Shown here: positions 15,562 to 23,584 of the stretch, piece by piece
Numbering within the stretch: the first letter of the stretch is position 1
How the letters are laid out: each line of letters opens with the position of its first letter
Assembly (NCBI RefSeq): GCF_009600315.1
Contig: NZ_WIWC01000050.1
Location: 1-36,300, forward strand
Direction of reading: 5' to 3'
Source of the DNA: Pseudomonas helleri
GTDB taxonomy: Bacteria; Pseudomonadota; Gammaproteobacteria; Pseudomonadales; Pseudomonadaceae
Length of the DNA stretch: 36,300 bases
The notes under the pieces: model-generated
The model's database searches: none
What the model was told of the DNA's origin: nothing
The model's input: only the letters and a program-made list of their open reading frames with translations
Program-made: the position numbers and the translations under genes

Positions 15562-16622
15562 GTACAACAAGCGGGCGCATGCCCTTTATCAAGCTGGCTG
15601 GCGGTGTGTTGGTGGTCATTGTGGTGTACGGCCTGTGGCGACTGGTGTTCGCCGCCAGTGCGGTGCAAAGCACCAATGATGCCTTTGTCAGCGCCGATTT
15701 CACCTTGATTGCGCCTAAAGTGGCGGGTTTTATCGATGAGGTGCTGGTGCAAGACAATCAGCCGGTCAAGGCCGGACAAGTGTTGGCGCGCATTGATCCG
15801 CAGGACTTTAAAACCAATGTGCAGGCGGCTCAGGCCAGCGTGGCCACCGCGCAGGCGCAGTTGGCCAATGCGCAGGCGATGCTGGAACGCCAGCGTTCGG
15901 TGATCGCTCAGGCTCAGGCCACGGTGGACGCCGACTTGGCGCAGGTCGAATTCGCCGAGCACGAGTTGACGCGTTATCAGCATTTGGCCGGGCAGGGCGC
16001 TGGCACCTTGCAAAACTCACAGCAGGCGAAAAACCGTTCGCAGATTGCCCGCGCCGAGCTGGTTCAACACAAGGCAGCGCTTGAGGCCGCGCGTCAGCAA
16101 ACCAGAGTGCTGGCGGCACAGACCAATGCGGCTCAAGCCTCGGTGCAATATGCTCAGGCGTTGCAGGCGCGTGCAGAACTGGACTTGTCATACACGCAAC
16201 TGGTCGCACCTTTTGATGGGGTGGTAGGGCGGCGCAGTGTGCGCCAGGGCGCTTATGTCAAACCGGGCGATTCGGTGCTGGCGGTGGTGCCGCTGGCCAA
16301 GGCCTTTGTTGTGGCCAACTTTCTGGAACATCAATTGACCCATATGCGAGCCGGGCAACGGGTTTCGATCAAGGTCGACACCTTTCCCGGCGAGACCTTG
16401 CAAGGCACGGTGGACAGCATTGCACCGGCCACCGGCGTGACCTTTGCGTCGATTGCGCCGGATAACGCGACGGGCAACTTCACCAAAATCGTGCAGCGTA
16501 TTCCGGTCAAAATCACTCTGGATCAAGGTCAGCCTTTGGCCGGTCAATTGCGCTTGGGCATGTCGGTGGACGCCTCCATTGATACCGAATCGGCGAATGG
16601 CGAGCAGGTCAGCACACGATGA
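15558..16622 (+). CDS. HlyD/EmrA-family membrane fusion protein
   Basis: A 354-residue periplasmic adaptor anchored by one amino-terminal membrane helix (about residues 10-30, LAGGVLVVIVVYGLWRLVF). Then follow a lipoyl-like half (VAGFIDEVLVQDNQPVKAGQ), a coiled-coil hairpin rich in Ala/Gln (about 90-215), and the second lipoyl/beta-barrel half (LVAPFDGVVGRRSVRQGAYV). It links the MFS pump to the outer-membrane channel. Start and stop overlap both neighbours by four bases (ATGA), so the three proteins are probably made in a coupled way. Confidence 0.92.
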   Translation: MSTTSGRMPFIKLAGGVLVVIVVYGLWRLVFAASAVQSTNDAFVSADFTLIAPKVAGFIDEVLVQDNQPVKAGQVLARIDPQDFKTNVQAAQASVATAQAQLANAQAMLERQRSVIAQAQATVDADLAQVEFAEHELTRYQHLAGQGAGTLQNSQQAKNRSQIARAELVQHKAALEAARQQTRVLAAQTNAAQASVQYAQALQARAELDLSYTQLVAPFDGVVGRRSVRQGAYVKPGDSVLAVVPLAKAFVVANFLEHQLTHMRAGQRVSIKVDTFPGETLQGTVDSIAPATGVTFASIAPDNATGNFTKIVQRIPVKITLDQGQPLAGQLRLGMSVDASIDTESANGEQVSTR

Positions 16623-18049
16623 AACGATCTCTTTTAGCCGGTGCTGTGGTCTGTTGCAGTGCGTTGAGTCTGAGCGGTTGTGTGCTGGGCCCGGATTTCA
16701 CCTCACCCGTGCCCAAGCTCCCTGAGCGCTGGGGACCGGTGGCCAGTGAAGCGGGGCATAGCGCTACGGTTGAGTCAGCGGTCGACCCGCGCTGGTGGGA
16801 CCGTTTTGCCGATCCGCAATTGTCGGCCTTGGTACAGGAGGCGTTGGACAGCAGTTTTGACCTGCAACTGGCGGCCAGCTGGCTTGAGCAAAGCCGGGCG
16901 CTGCGCCGTCAAATTGCGGCCGATACGGTACCAACGGTTGAGGGCGATGCCGGCTACAGCCGTAGTCGTAACAGTCAGCGCGGCCTGACAGATCCCTCGG
17001 GCAACAGCGGTAAACAGGCGTTCAACCTGTGGCATGGCGGCCTGGCGATCAGCTGGGAAGCCGACCTGTGGGGCCGGGTCAAGCGCTCGGTCGAGGCCGC
17101 TGATGCTTCCGTGCAAATGGCGCAAGAGGACCGTCACGGCGTGCAATTGCTGGTCATCGTGCAGACCGCGCAGGATTACATTCAGTTACGCGGCACCCAG
17201 CAAGCGCTGGCGGTGGTGCAGCAAAACTTGCAGATCGCCCGGCGCAGTCTTGAATTGACCCGATTGCAGGTCAAAGAGGGCGTCGCCACTGATTTGGAAG
17301 TGTCGGAGGCCGCCGCCCAGGTGTCCGAGATCGAGGCCCGCACGGCGCCCTTGCAGCAGCGTATTGCCCAATTGATCAATGCCTTGAGTCTGTTGTTGGC
17401 GCGTGAGCCTCGGGCCTTGCAGCAACAGTTGAGCGTGCCGGCCGATGTGCCCGCCTACCGCGCCGATGTGCCGATCGGCTTGCCCAGCGAGCTGGCGCAA
17501 CGGCGCCCGGATATTCGCCGCGCCGACGCACAATTACATGCGGCAACGGCGTCCGTGGGCATGGCTCAAGCGGATTTTTACCCACGCATTACCTTGTCGG
17601 GCAGCCTCGGTTTTCAGGCTCTGCAATTGTCGGATCTGGGCAGTTGGGGCTCGCGCAGTTTTGCCTTTGGCCCCGGCCTGAGCGTGCCGCTGTTCGAGGG
17701 TGGACGCTTGCAAGGTGCTTTGCAACTGCAAGAAGGTCGTCAGCAAGAAGCGGGAATTGCTTACCAAAAGACCGTGCTCAGCGCCTGGCATGAGGTGGAC
17801 GATGCACTGGTGGCGTATCAGGCCAACCAGCGTCGCCGCGACAGCTTGCAGCAGGCGGTGATGCACAGCCAGCATGCGCTTGACAGTGTTCATCAACAAT
17901 ATGCACAAGGCACGGTGGACTTTTTGAACGTGCTGACGGTGCAAAATACCTTGCTCAGCAATCAGGCGGCGCTGGTCGAGAGCACGGCGCAGGTGTCGTT
18001 ATCACTGGTGCAGGTGTATGGCGCGCTGGGAGGCGGGTGGCAGGGCTAG
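16619..18049 (+). CDS. Outer-membrane efflux lipoprotein (NodT/OprM family)
   Basis: A 476-residue TolC-type channel with a lipoprotein signal peptide: a hydrophobic core ends in LSGC with the lipidated cysteine at residue 21, followed by VLGPDF. Two OEP repeats are visible; a typical NodT segment is ELAQRRPDIRRADAQLHAATASVG near residue 300 (shown here in part). It completes the tripartite export system with the two genes upstream. The overlap with the fusion-protein gene is four bases. A REP-like element follows the stop. Confidence 0.92.
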   Translation: MKRSLLAGAVVCCSALSLSGCVLGPDFTSPVPKLPERWGPVASEAGHSATVESAVDPRWWDRFADPQLSALVQEALDSSFDLQLAASWLEQSRALRRQIAADTVPTVEGDAGYSRSRNSQRGLTDPSGNSGKQAFNLWHGGLAISWEADLWGRVKRSVEAADASVQMAQEDRHGVQLLVIVQTAQDYIQLRGTQQALAVVQQNLQIARRSLELTRLQVKEGVATDLEVSEAAAQVSEIEARTAPLQQRIAQLINALSLLLAREPRALQQQLSVPADVPAYRADVPIGLPSELAQRRPDIRRADAQLHAATASVGMAQADFYPRITLSGSLGFQALQLSDLGSWGSRSFAFGPGLSVPLFEGGRLQGALQLQEGRQQEAGIAYQKTVLSAWHEVDDALVAYQANQRRRDSLQQAVMHSQHALDSVHQQYAQGTVDFLNVLTVQNTLLSNQAALVESTAQVSLSLVQVYGALGGGWQG

Positions 18050-18062
18050 TGTTATGCATCCT

Positions 18063-18104
18063 CGTAGCCGTTGGCGCCGGATGCAGCCGTCGCCAGCGGT
18101 TACG
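18063..18104. repeat. Single REP-like imperfect palindrome
   Basis: CGTAGCCGTTGGCG (18063-18076) pairs with CGCCAGCGGTTACG (18091-18104) at 12 of 14 positions. It lies between the efflux operon and the next transporter and resembles the other GTAGC-type elements in the window. It may serve as a transcript-end hairpin. Confidence 0.6.
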
Positions 18105-18200
18105 GATTAAAGGGTGCGATTCAGGGTACGTGCTTGATATGCTCGGCGCTTCGACTTCAAGCGCCAGCATAGGCGTGCCCTGTTCCTATTGAGCTTATTT

Positions 18201-19520
18201 ATGCCTGCTGATATTCAAGCCACTGCCGTGCGCTTTTCCCGCTCCGATTACCGGACCCTTGGTCTGGCGGCGCTGGGCGGGGCGCTGGAAATCTACGATT
18301 TCATCATTTTCGTGTTCTTTGCCCTGACCCTCAGTCAGCTGTTTTTCCCTCCCGACATGCCTGAATGGCTGCGCCTGCTGCAAAGTTTCGGGATCTTTGT
18401 GACGGGGTATCTGGCGCGTCCCTTGGGCGGGATTCTGATGGCGCATTTTGCTGACCATCTGGGCCGCAAACGGGTTTTCAGCCTGAGCATCCTGATGATG
18501 GCGCTGCCCTGTCTGCTGATCGGGATCATGCCCACTTACGCCGACATTGGTTATTTCGCCCCGTTGATCCTGCTGGCGCTACGCATTCTGCAAGGGGCCG
18601 CAGTGGGCGGCGAAGTGCCCAGCGCCTGGGTGTTTGTCGCCGAGCACGCCCCCGCCGGACGCCGTGGCTATGCATTGGGCTTTCTACAGGCCGGGCTGAC
18701 GTTCGGCTATCTGATCGGCGCCATGACCGCGACGTTGCTGGCGCAGCTATTTACCCCTGCTGAAATCCTCGATTACGCTTGGCGTTACCCGTTCCTGCTG
18801 GGCGGGGTGTTCGGCGTGATCGGTGTGTGGTTACGCCGCTGGCTGAGTGAAACTCCAGTATTTCTAGCCTTGCGCGAGCGCCGCGAGGGTCGCGCCGAAT
18901 TCCCGCTGCGCACGGTATTGCGTGATCACCGGCGCTCGTTGTTGCCCGCTGCGCTGCTGACCTGTGTGTTGACCAGTGCCGTGGTGGTGTTTGTGGTTAT
19001 CACCCCAACGGTGATGCAACAACACTTTGGCATGACCGCCAGCCATACCTTTGCGTTAAGCAGTGTCGGCATTGTGTTTTTGAATATTGGCTGCGTGCTG
19101 GCCGGCTTGATCGTTGACCGTATTGGCGTGTGGCGCAGCATTGTGCTCTACAGCCTTTTATTGCCGCTGGGCATTGGCCTGTTGTATGCCAGTCTGGTCG
19201 GGCAGTGGGGCTTGCCGGGGCTGGCGTACGCGTTCGCCGGCCTGAGCTGCGGCATTGTCGGTGTGGTGCCGTCGGTGATGGTGGGTTTGTTTCCGGCCCC
19301 GATTCGCGTCTCGGGGATTTCGTTCACCTACAACATCGCCTATGCGTTGTGGGCGAGTACCACGCCGCTGTTGCTGATTGCCTTGATGCCGTGGAGCCCG
19401 TGGGTGTGCGTGGTGTTTTGCGCCTTAATGGGCATAGTCGGAGTGCTGACGGCGCGTGGGTTTGGCTTTGAGCGGGGGCGCGAGGTGCAGAGACGACTGC
19501 TGGCCAATGTCGAGGTATAG
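18201..19520 (+). CDS. MFS transporter, metabolite:H+ symporter (MHS) type
   Basis: A 439-residue permease with 12 hydrophobic segments. Family marks include LGGALEIYDFIIFVFFA in helix 1, RPLGGILMAHFADHLGRKR (loop 2-3 signature), and LRILQGAAVGGEVPSAWVFVAEHAP, typical of the ProP/citrate/shikimate MHS group. Substrate cannot be told from sequence; an organic acid or osmolyte is likely for the family. The ATG at 18201 has only a weak GAG upstream. It seems to be a single-gene unit. Confidence 0.88.
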   Translation: MPADIQATAVRFSRSDYRTLGLAALGGALEIYDFIIFVFFALTLSQLFFPPDMPEWLRLLQSFGIFVTGYLARPLGGILMAHFADHLGRKRVFSLSILMMALPCLLIGIMPTYADIGYFAPLILLALRILQGAAVGGEVPSAWVFVAEHAPAGRRGYALGFLQAGLTFGYLIGAMTATLLAQLFTPAEILDYAWRYPFLLGGVFGVIGVWLRRWLSETPVFLALRERREGRAEFPLRTVLRDHRRSLLPAALLTCVLTSAVVVFVVITPTVMQQHFGMTASHTFALSSVGIVFLNIGCVLAGLIVDRIGVWRSIVLYSLLLPLGIGLLYASLVGQWGLPGLAYAFAGLSCGIVGVVPSVMVGLFPAPIRVSGISFTYNIAYALWASTTPLLLIALMPWSPWVCVVFCALMGIVGVLTARGFGFERGREVQRRLLANVEV

Positions 19521-19560
19521 GAAGGATTGCCCGCGAGAATAGGAAGGATTACTATTCGCG
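19517..19560. promoter_or_regulatory. 12-bp direct repeat and inverted repeat before the fec-type locus
   Basis: ATAGGAAGGATT occurs at 19517-19528 and again at 19539-19550, 22 bases apart; the first copy contains the stop codon of the preceding gene. The second copy also lies inside GCGAGAATAG...CTATTCGCG. The AATAG-N-CTATT arrangement resembles a weak Fur-type site, which would be expected before an iron-uptake sigma gene, but the match is poor. Confidence 0.35.
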
Positions 19561-19584
19561 CCCTCTCTTTCTCAGTCCAGTGCG

Positions 19585-19885
19585 ATGACTCATAAAGTGC
19601 CCCGCAGAACGGGCTTTTTAGACTACTACGATGAGTTGGTTGGCACTTGGACCCGGCGCCTGCGCAATCGTCAGCAGGCGCAGGACCTGGCCCATGACAC
19701 CTTTGTACGCGTGCTCGAATCCGGCTCGGACAGCGTTGAACTGCCGCAAGGTGTTCGTCTGGCAAAAAATAGAGGGGCTGACCCAGGCCGAGATTGCCGA
19801 GCGCCTGGGGTTGTCCAAAAACATGGTGGAAAAGTACATGATCCGCACGTTGCGGCATCTGCGCGAGCGCGTGGACGCGTCGTGA
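19585..19885 (+). pseudogene. FecI-type ECF sigma factor with internal deletion and frameshift
   Basis: The amino part (from ATG 19585) reads as sigma region 2, with DYYDELVGTWTRRLRNRQQAQ and DLAHDTFVRVLESGSDSVELPQ (in two pieces). The carboxyl part, in another frame, reads as region 4: LNCRKVFVWQKIEGLTQAEI and then AERLGLSKNMVEKYMIRTLR, ending at TGA 19883-19885. About 80 residues expected between them (end of region 2 and the linker) are missing. At the join (19737-19750) the same bases encode VELPQ in one frame and LNCRK in the other, so the deletion probably happened between two copies of this short sequence. The product cannot be a working sigma factor. Family resemblance: iron-siderophore FecI-like sigma. 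Confidence 0.85.
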
Positions 19886-19908
19886 TGAGATCAGTTAAGG
19901 ATGCCCCG

Positions 19909-20883
19909 ATGGAGATGCCTGATTGCACGCGTGCCCCCGAGAACGTGCGCGATGCGGCTGCAACCTGGTTTGCGCGTGTGCAAGACCGGGGCTTGAGTGC
20001 TGAGGAGCAGGCCGATTTTGACGCCTGGTACAACGCTCACCCCAGTCATGAAGCGGAGTACCAATGGCTGGCTACGCTGTGCAGCGCCGTCGAGCTATTG
20101 CCCACGGCTCGCCTGCACGCGTTATGCGAGGCGCCTGCGCCGAGCATCAAGCGTCGCTCGATGCTGGGCAGGGCGCTGGCGGCGAGTGTGCTGGCGGTCG
20201 CCGTAGGCGCCGGGGTCTGGACGCAGTTAAAAGCCGGGGCCGGTTATCACGCGCAATTCGCGACCCAGGCGGGTGAACGCCGTACGGTTAATTTGCCCGA
20301 TGGTTCCACCCTTGAACTGGACAGCCGCAGCCGTGTCCGTGTTGACTTTGCCGATTCCCGGCGCAGGGTTGATTTACAGGAGGGCGAGGTGATGTTCAGT
20401 GTCGCCCATGACACGGACCGTCCCTTTGTGGTGCAGGCCGGGCTGGGTCAGGTCACGGTCACGGGGACGCGCTTCGATGTCCGTCGCGATGGTGAGCAGG
20501 CACGGGTGGTGGTCGAATCGGGTCATGTGCAGGTACAGGGGCGCAATCCTGAGCAAGCGGTCAGCCTGACCGCCGGATTGGGCACGCGGGTTGATGGTCA
20601 GGGCATCGTGGCTGCGCCACAACCGGTGAACACTCAAGCGTTGACGGCCTGGCGCAAGGGACAGTTGATCTTCAATGACGCCAGCCTGGGCGAGGTGGCC
20701 GCCGAAGTGTCGCGCTACCGTGACCGGCCGCTGCATGTCAGCACGACTGCGTTGGCGCAACTGCGCCTGTCCAGTGTGTTCAAAACCGATGACACCGATG
20801 CGTTGATCAACGCTTTGCCACGCATTTTGCCGGTCTTGGTAAAAACCCGCGCCGATGGCAGTCAGGAAATCATTTCACGGTAA
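19909..20883 (+). CDS. fecR: FecR-family anti-sigma/signal transducer
   Basis: A 324-residue inner-membrane regulator. The amino end is a cytoplasmic sigma-binding domain (DUF4880-like, with AATWFARVQDRGLSAEEQAD). One membrane helix follows (LAASVLAVAVGAGVW, about residues 88-105), then the periplasmic FecR domain (LPDGSTLELDSRSRVRVDF, VTVTGTRFDVR) and the terminal STN-like domain that contacts the receptor. AAGGA lies 7 bases before the ATG at 19909; another ATG at 19885 overlaps the sigma stop (TGATG) and adds 8 residues. The frame is continuous with the amino-terminal sigma fragment upstream, probably by chance. The gene looks intact although its sigma partner is broken. Confidence 0.88.
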   Translation: MEMPDCTRAPENVRDAAATWFARVQDRGLSAEEQADFDAWYNAHPSHEAEYQWLATLCSAVELLPTARLHALCEAPAPSIKRRSMLGRALAASVLAVAVGAGVWTQLKAGAGYHAQFATQAGERRTVNLPDGSTLELDSRSRVRVDFADSRRRVDLQEGEVMFSVAHDTDRPFVVQAGLGQVTVTGTRFDVRRDGEQARVVVESGHVQVQGRNPEQAVSLTAGLGTRVDGQGIVAAPQPVNTQALTAWRKGQLIFNDASLGEVAAEVSRYRDRPLHVSTTALAQLRLSSVFKTDDTDALINALPRILPVLVKTRADGSQEIISR

Positions 20884-20980
20884 ATTCAGGTTTTTTTCGA
20901 GTTCTTCGTCTTCTTGATCAACTGCAACTGGTTTGCATTAACAGCCGCACTCAAGTGTGATCAATAGGGCAAGACTCGAC

Positions 20981-23446
20981 GTGAAAAACAATAATTCTTG
21001 TGGGCCGGTTTCAGTGCTTAACCCGCCTTCGAGCACGCTTTTTTTTGCACCGCGTACGTGCTGGCTGCCTTTGGCATTAGCGCTGGCGGTGAGTGCGGCG
21101 ATGCCGGGCGCAGTGGCTGATGAGCTGGCAGCGGGCGCTATCCATATTCAGGCCCAGCCTTTGGCTGCGGCCTTGAGCCAGTTGGCCCAGCAAACCTCAC
21201 TGCAAGTGTTTTTCAGTCCTCAACTGGTGGCCGGTAAACAGGCGCCCGCCGTTGATGGCAGCTTGTCGCCGGAGCAGGCATTGCGCCAATTACTGCAAGG
21301 CAGCGGCCTGAGTTATGAATTGAACGGTGACGCGGTGACGCTACTTGCCGCCCCGGTGGTCAGCGCTGCGACGGCTTCCGGGCCATTGGAGCTGGGGCCG
21401 GTGGATGTCAAAGTGGTCGGCGACTGGTTGGGCGATGCCAATGAGGCGGTGGTGCAGAACCATCCCGGTGCGCGCACCGTGGTTCGTCGCGAAGCGATGG
21501 TGGAGCAGGGTGCGATGAACGTCAGCGACGTGCTCAAGCGTATTCCCGGGGTTCAGGTGCAAGAGTCCAATGGCACCGACGGCAGCGATATTTCCCTGAA
21601 CGTGGGCGTGCGTGGCTTGACCTCGCGCCTGTCACCGCGTTCGACCGTATTGATTGACGGCATTCCGGCAGCGTTCGCCCCCTATGGCCAGCCGCAACTG
21701 TCGATGGCACCCATTTCGGCAGGCAATCTGGACAGCATCGACGTGGTACGCGGTGCGGGTTCGGTGCGTTATGGGCCGCAAAACGTCGGCGGAGTGATCA
21801 ATTTTGTGACGCGAGCGATTCCCGAAACCTTTCAGGGCGACGTCGGCACCACGCTGGAAACCTCCGAGCACGGCGGCTGGAAGCACATGGAGTCGGCCTT
21901 TCTCGGCGGCACGGCGGACAACGGTATCGGTGCTGCGCTGCTGTATTCCGGGGTCAAGGGCAATGGCTATCGCACCAGCAACAATAACAACGACATCAAT
22001 GATGTGTTGCTCAAGACCCATTGGGCGCCGACCGATCAGGACGATTTCAGCCTTAACTTTCATTATTACGACGCCACCGCAGACATGCCCGGCGGACTGA
22101 CGCAGAAACAGTTCGATGCCAATCCGTATCAGTCCGTGCGTGACTGGGACAACTTCACCGGCAGGCGCAAGGATGTGTCCTTCAAATACCTGCGCCAGAT
22201 TGACGATCAGACTCAGTTTGAAGTGCTGACCTATTACACCGACAGCTTCCGGGGCAGCAATATTGCTTCACGCAACTTGCAGACACTGGGGATTTATCCG
22301 CGTTCTTATTACACCTTTGGTGTCGAACCGCGGGTGTCCCATGTGCTCACTCTTGGCCCTGTGACACAGGAAGTCGGTGTGGGTTATCGCTACCTCAAGG
22401 AGGGGATGCACGAAGAGGCCAGCCAGTTACAGCTGGTCAATAACGTGCCGATGCCCATGCCGGGTGCCGACGGGCACGTGTATCAGGACCGCACGGGTGG
22501 GACTGAAGCCAACGCGTTCTATATCGATGACAAGATTGATGTCGGTAACTGGACGGTCACGCCGGGTATTCGTTTCGAGCGTATCAGCACCAACTGGCAC
22601 GACCGCCCGGTGCTGGGCAATAACGGAGTGCCGGTGACCGAGAAAAAACGCAGCATTGACAGCAATGAAGCGCTGCCGGCCCTGAGCGTCATGTATCACC
22701 TCTCGGACGCGTGGAAGCTGTTTGCCAACTATGAGACCTCATTCGGCAGCTTGCAGTACTTTCAACTGGGGCAGGGCGGCATTGGCGATCAAACGGCTGC
22801 GGGCCTGAGGCCTGAAAAAGCCAAGACCTATGAACTCGGCACGCGCTATGACAATGGCGTGTGGGGCGGTGAAGTGACGTTGTTCTACATCGACTTTGCC
22901 GATGAACTGCAATACGTCAGCAACGATGTGGGCTGGACCAATTTGGGGGCGACCAAGCATCAGGGGATCGAGACTTCGGTTCACTACGATTTATCGACTC
23001 TCAATGCGCGGCTTGATGGTTTGTCGGTGAACGCTGCGTTTACCTACACCAAGGCAACGTCAGAGGGGGATATTGTCAACTTCAAAGGGCGGGACTTGCC
23101 GCTGTATTCGCGTCAGGTGCTTAACCTGGGTGCGCGGTATGCCGTGAATCGCTGGACTTACAACCTGGATATGTTTGCCCAATCGCAGCAACGTGCGCCG
23201 GGAACTGGCGGTGTGTATATCACTGATCCGACGCCGGATGGCCAGTACGGTGATATTCCGGGGTATGCGACATGGAGTACGCGAGTGGGGTATGACTTTG
23301 GGCCGCAGGCATCAAACTTGAAGGTGGGGGCGGGGATCAAGAACCTGTTCAATCAGGAGTACTACACCCGTTCCAGCGACAACAACTCAGGCCTTTATTT
23401 AGGCGAGCCGCGAACCTTTTTTGTGCAGGCGAGTGTCGGGTTTTAA
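20981..23446 (+). CDS. fecA: FecA-like TonB-dependent receptor with signalling domain
   Basis: An outer-membrane receptor of about 821 residues. After the signal peptide (LPLALALAVSAAMPGAVA) comes an STN signalling domain (IHIQAQPLAAALSQLAQQTS...), which talks to FecR. Then come a TonB-box region and a plug that are very FecA-like (VVGDWLGDANE, STVLIDGIPAAFAPYGQPQL, VRYGPQNVGGVINFVTRAIP) and a 22-strand barrel ending in aromatic F (VGF). It resembles the E. coli ferric citrate receptor through most of its length, so ferric citrate or a related chelate is the likely cargo. The start is uncertain: GTG 20981 is chosen, GTG 20957 is possible, and neither has a strong ribosome binding site. Confidence 0.9.
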   Translation: MKNNNSCGPVSVLNPPSSTLFFAPRTCWLPLALALAVSAAMPGAVADELAAGAIHIQAQPLAAALSQLAQQTSLQVFFSPQLVAGKQAPAVDGSLSPEQALRQLLQGSGLSYELNGDAVTLLAAPVVSAATASGPLELGPVDVKVVGDWLGDANEAVVQNHPGARTVVRREAMVEQGAMNVSDVLKRIPGVQVQESNGTDGSDISLNVGVRGLTSRLSPRSTVLIDGIPAAFAPYGQPQLSMAPISAGNLDSIDVVRGAGSVRYGPQNVGGVINFVTRAIPETFQGDVGTTLETSEHGGWKHMESAFLGGTADNGIGAALLYSGVKGNGYRTSNNNNDINDVLLKTHWAPTDQDDFSLNFHYYDATADMPGGLTQKQFDANPYQSVRDWDNFTGRRKDVSFKYLRQIDDQTQFEVLTYYTDSFRGSNIASRNLQTLGIYPRSYYTFGVEPRVSHVLTLGPVTQEVGVGYRYLKEGMHEEASQLQLVNNVPMPMPGADGHVYQDRTGGTEANAFYIDDKIDVGNWTVTPGIRFERISTNWHDRPVLGNNGVPVTEKKRSIDSNEALPALSVMYHLSDAWKLFANYETSFGSLQYFQLGQGGIGDQTAAGLRPEKAKTYELGTRYDNGVWGGEVTLFYIDFADELQYVSNDVGWTNLGATKHQGIETSVHYDLSTLNARLDGLSVNAAFTYTKATSEGDIVNFKGRDLPLYSRQVLNLGARYAVNRWTYNLDMFAQSQQRAPGTGGVYITDPTPDGQYGDIPGYATWSTRVGYDFGPQASNLKVGAGIKNLFNQEYYTRSSDNNSGLYLGEPRTFFVQASVGF

Positions 23447-23461
23447 GGCTGGATCAACAGC

Positions 23462-23570
23462 CCCTCACCCCAACCCTCTCCCGGAGGGAGAGGGAGCTAA
23501 TCGGTGGTGTTGCGCTAATCAGCTTTTGACTTTAGTCCCCTCTCCCTCTGGGAGAGGGTTAGGGTGAGGG
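23462..23570. repeat. Large inverted repeat between convergent genes
   Basis: Arms 23462-23494 and 23538-23570 are inverted copies with 31 of 33 matches. They contain CCCTCACCC and GGGAGAGGG segments, and each arm holds its own small hairpin (CCCTCTCCC...GGGAGAGGG). This is a type of dispersed intergenic repeat seen in many Gammaproteobacteria. It sits exactly between the convergent stops of fecA and the acyl-CoA dehydrogenase and may end both transcripts. Confidence 0.8.
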
Positions 23571-23584
23571 TTTTGCATGTACCG

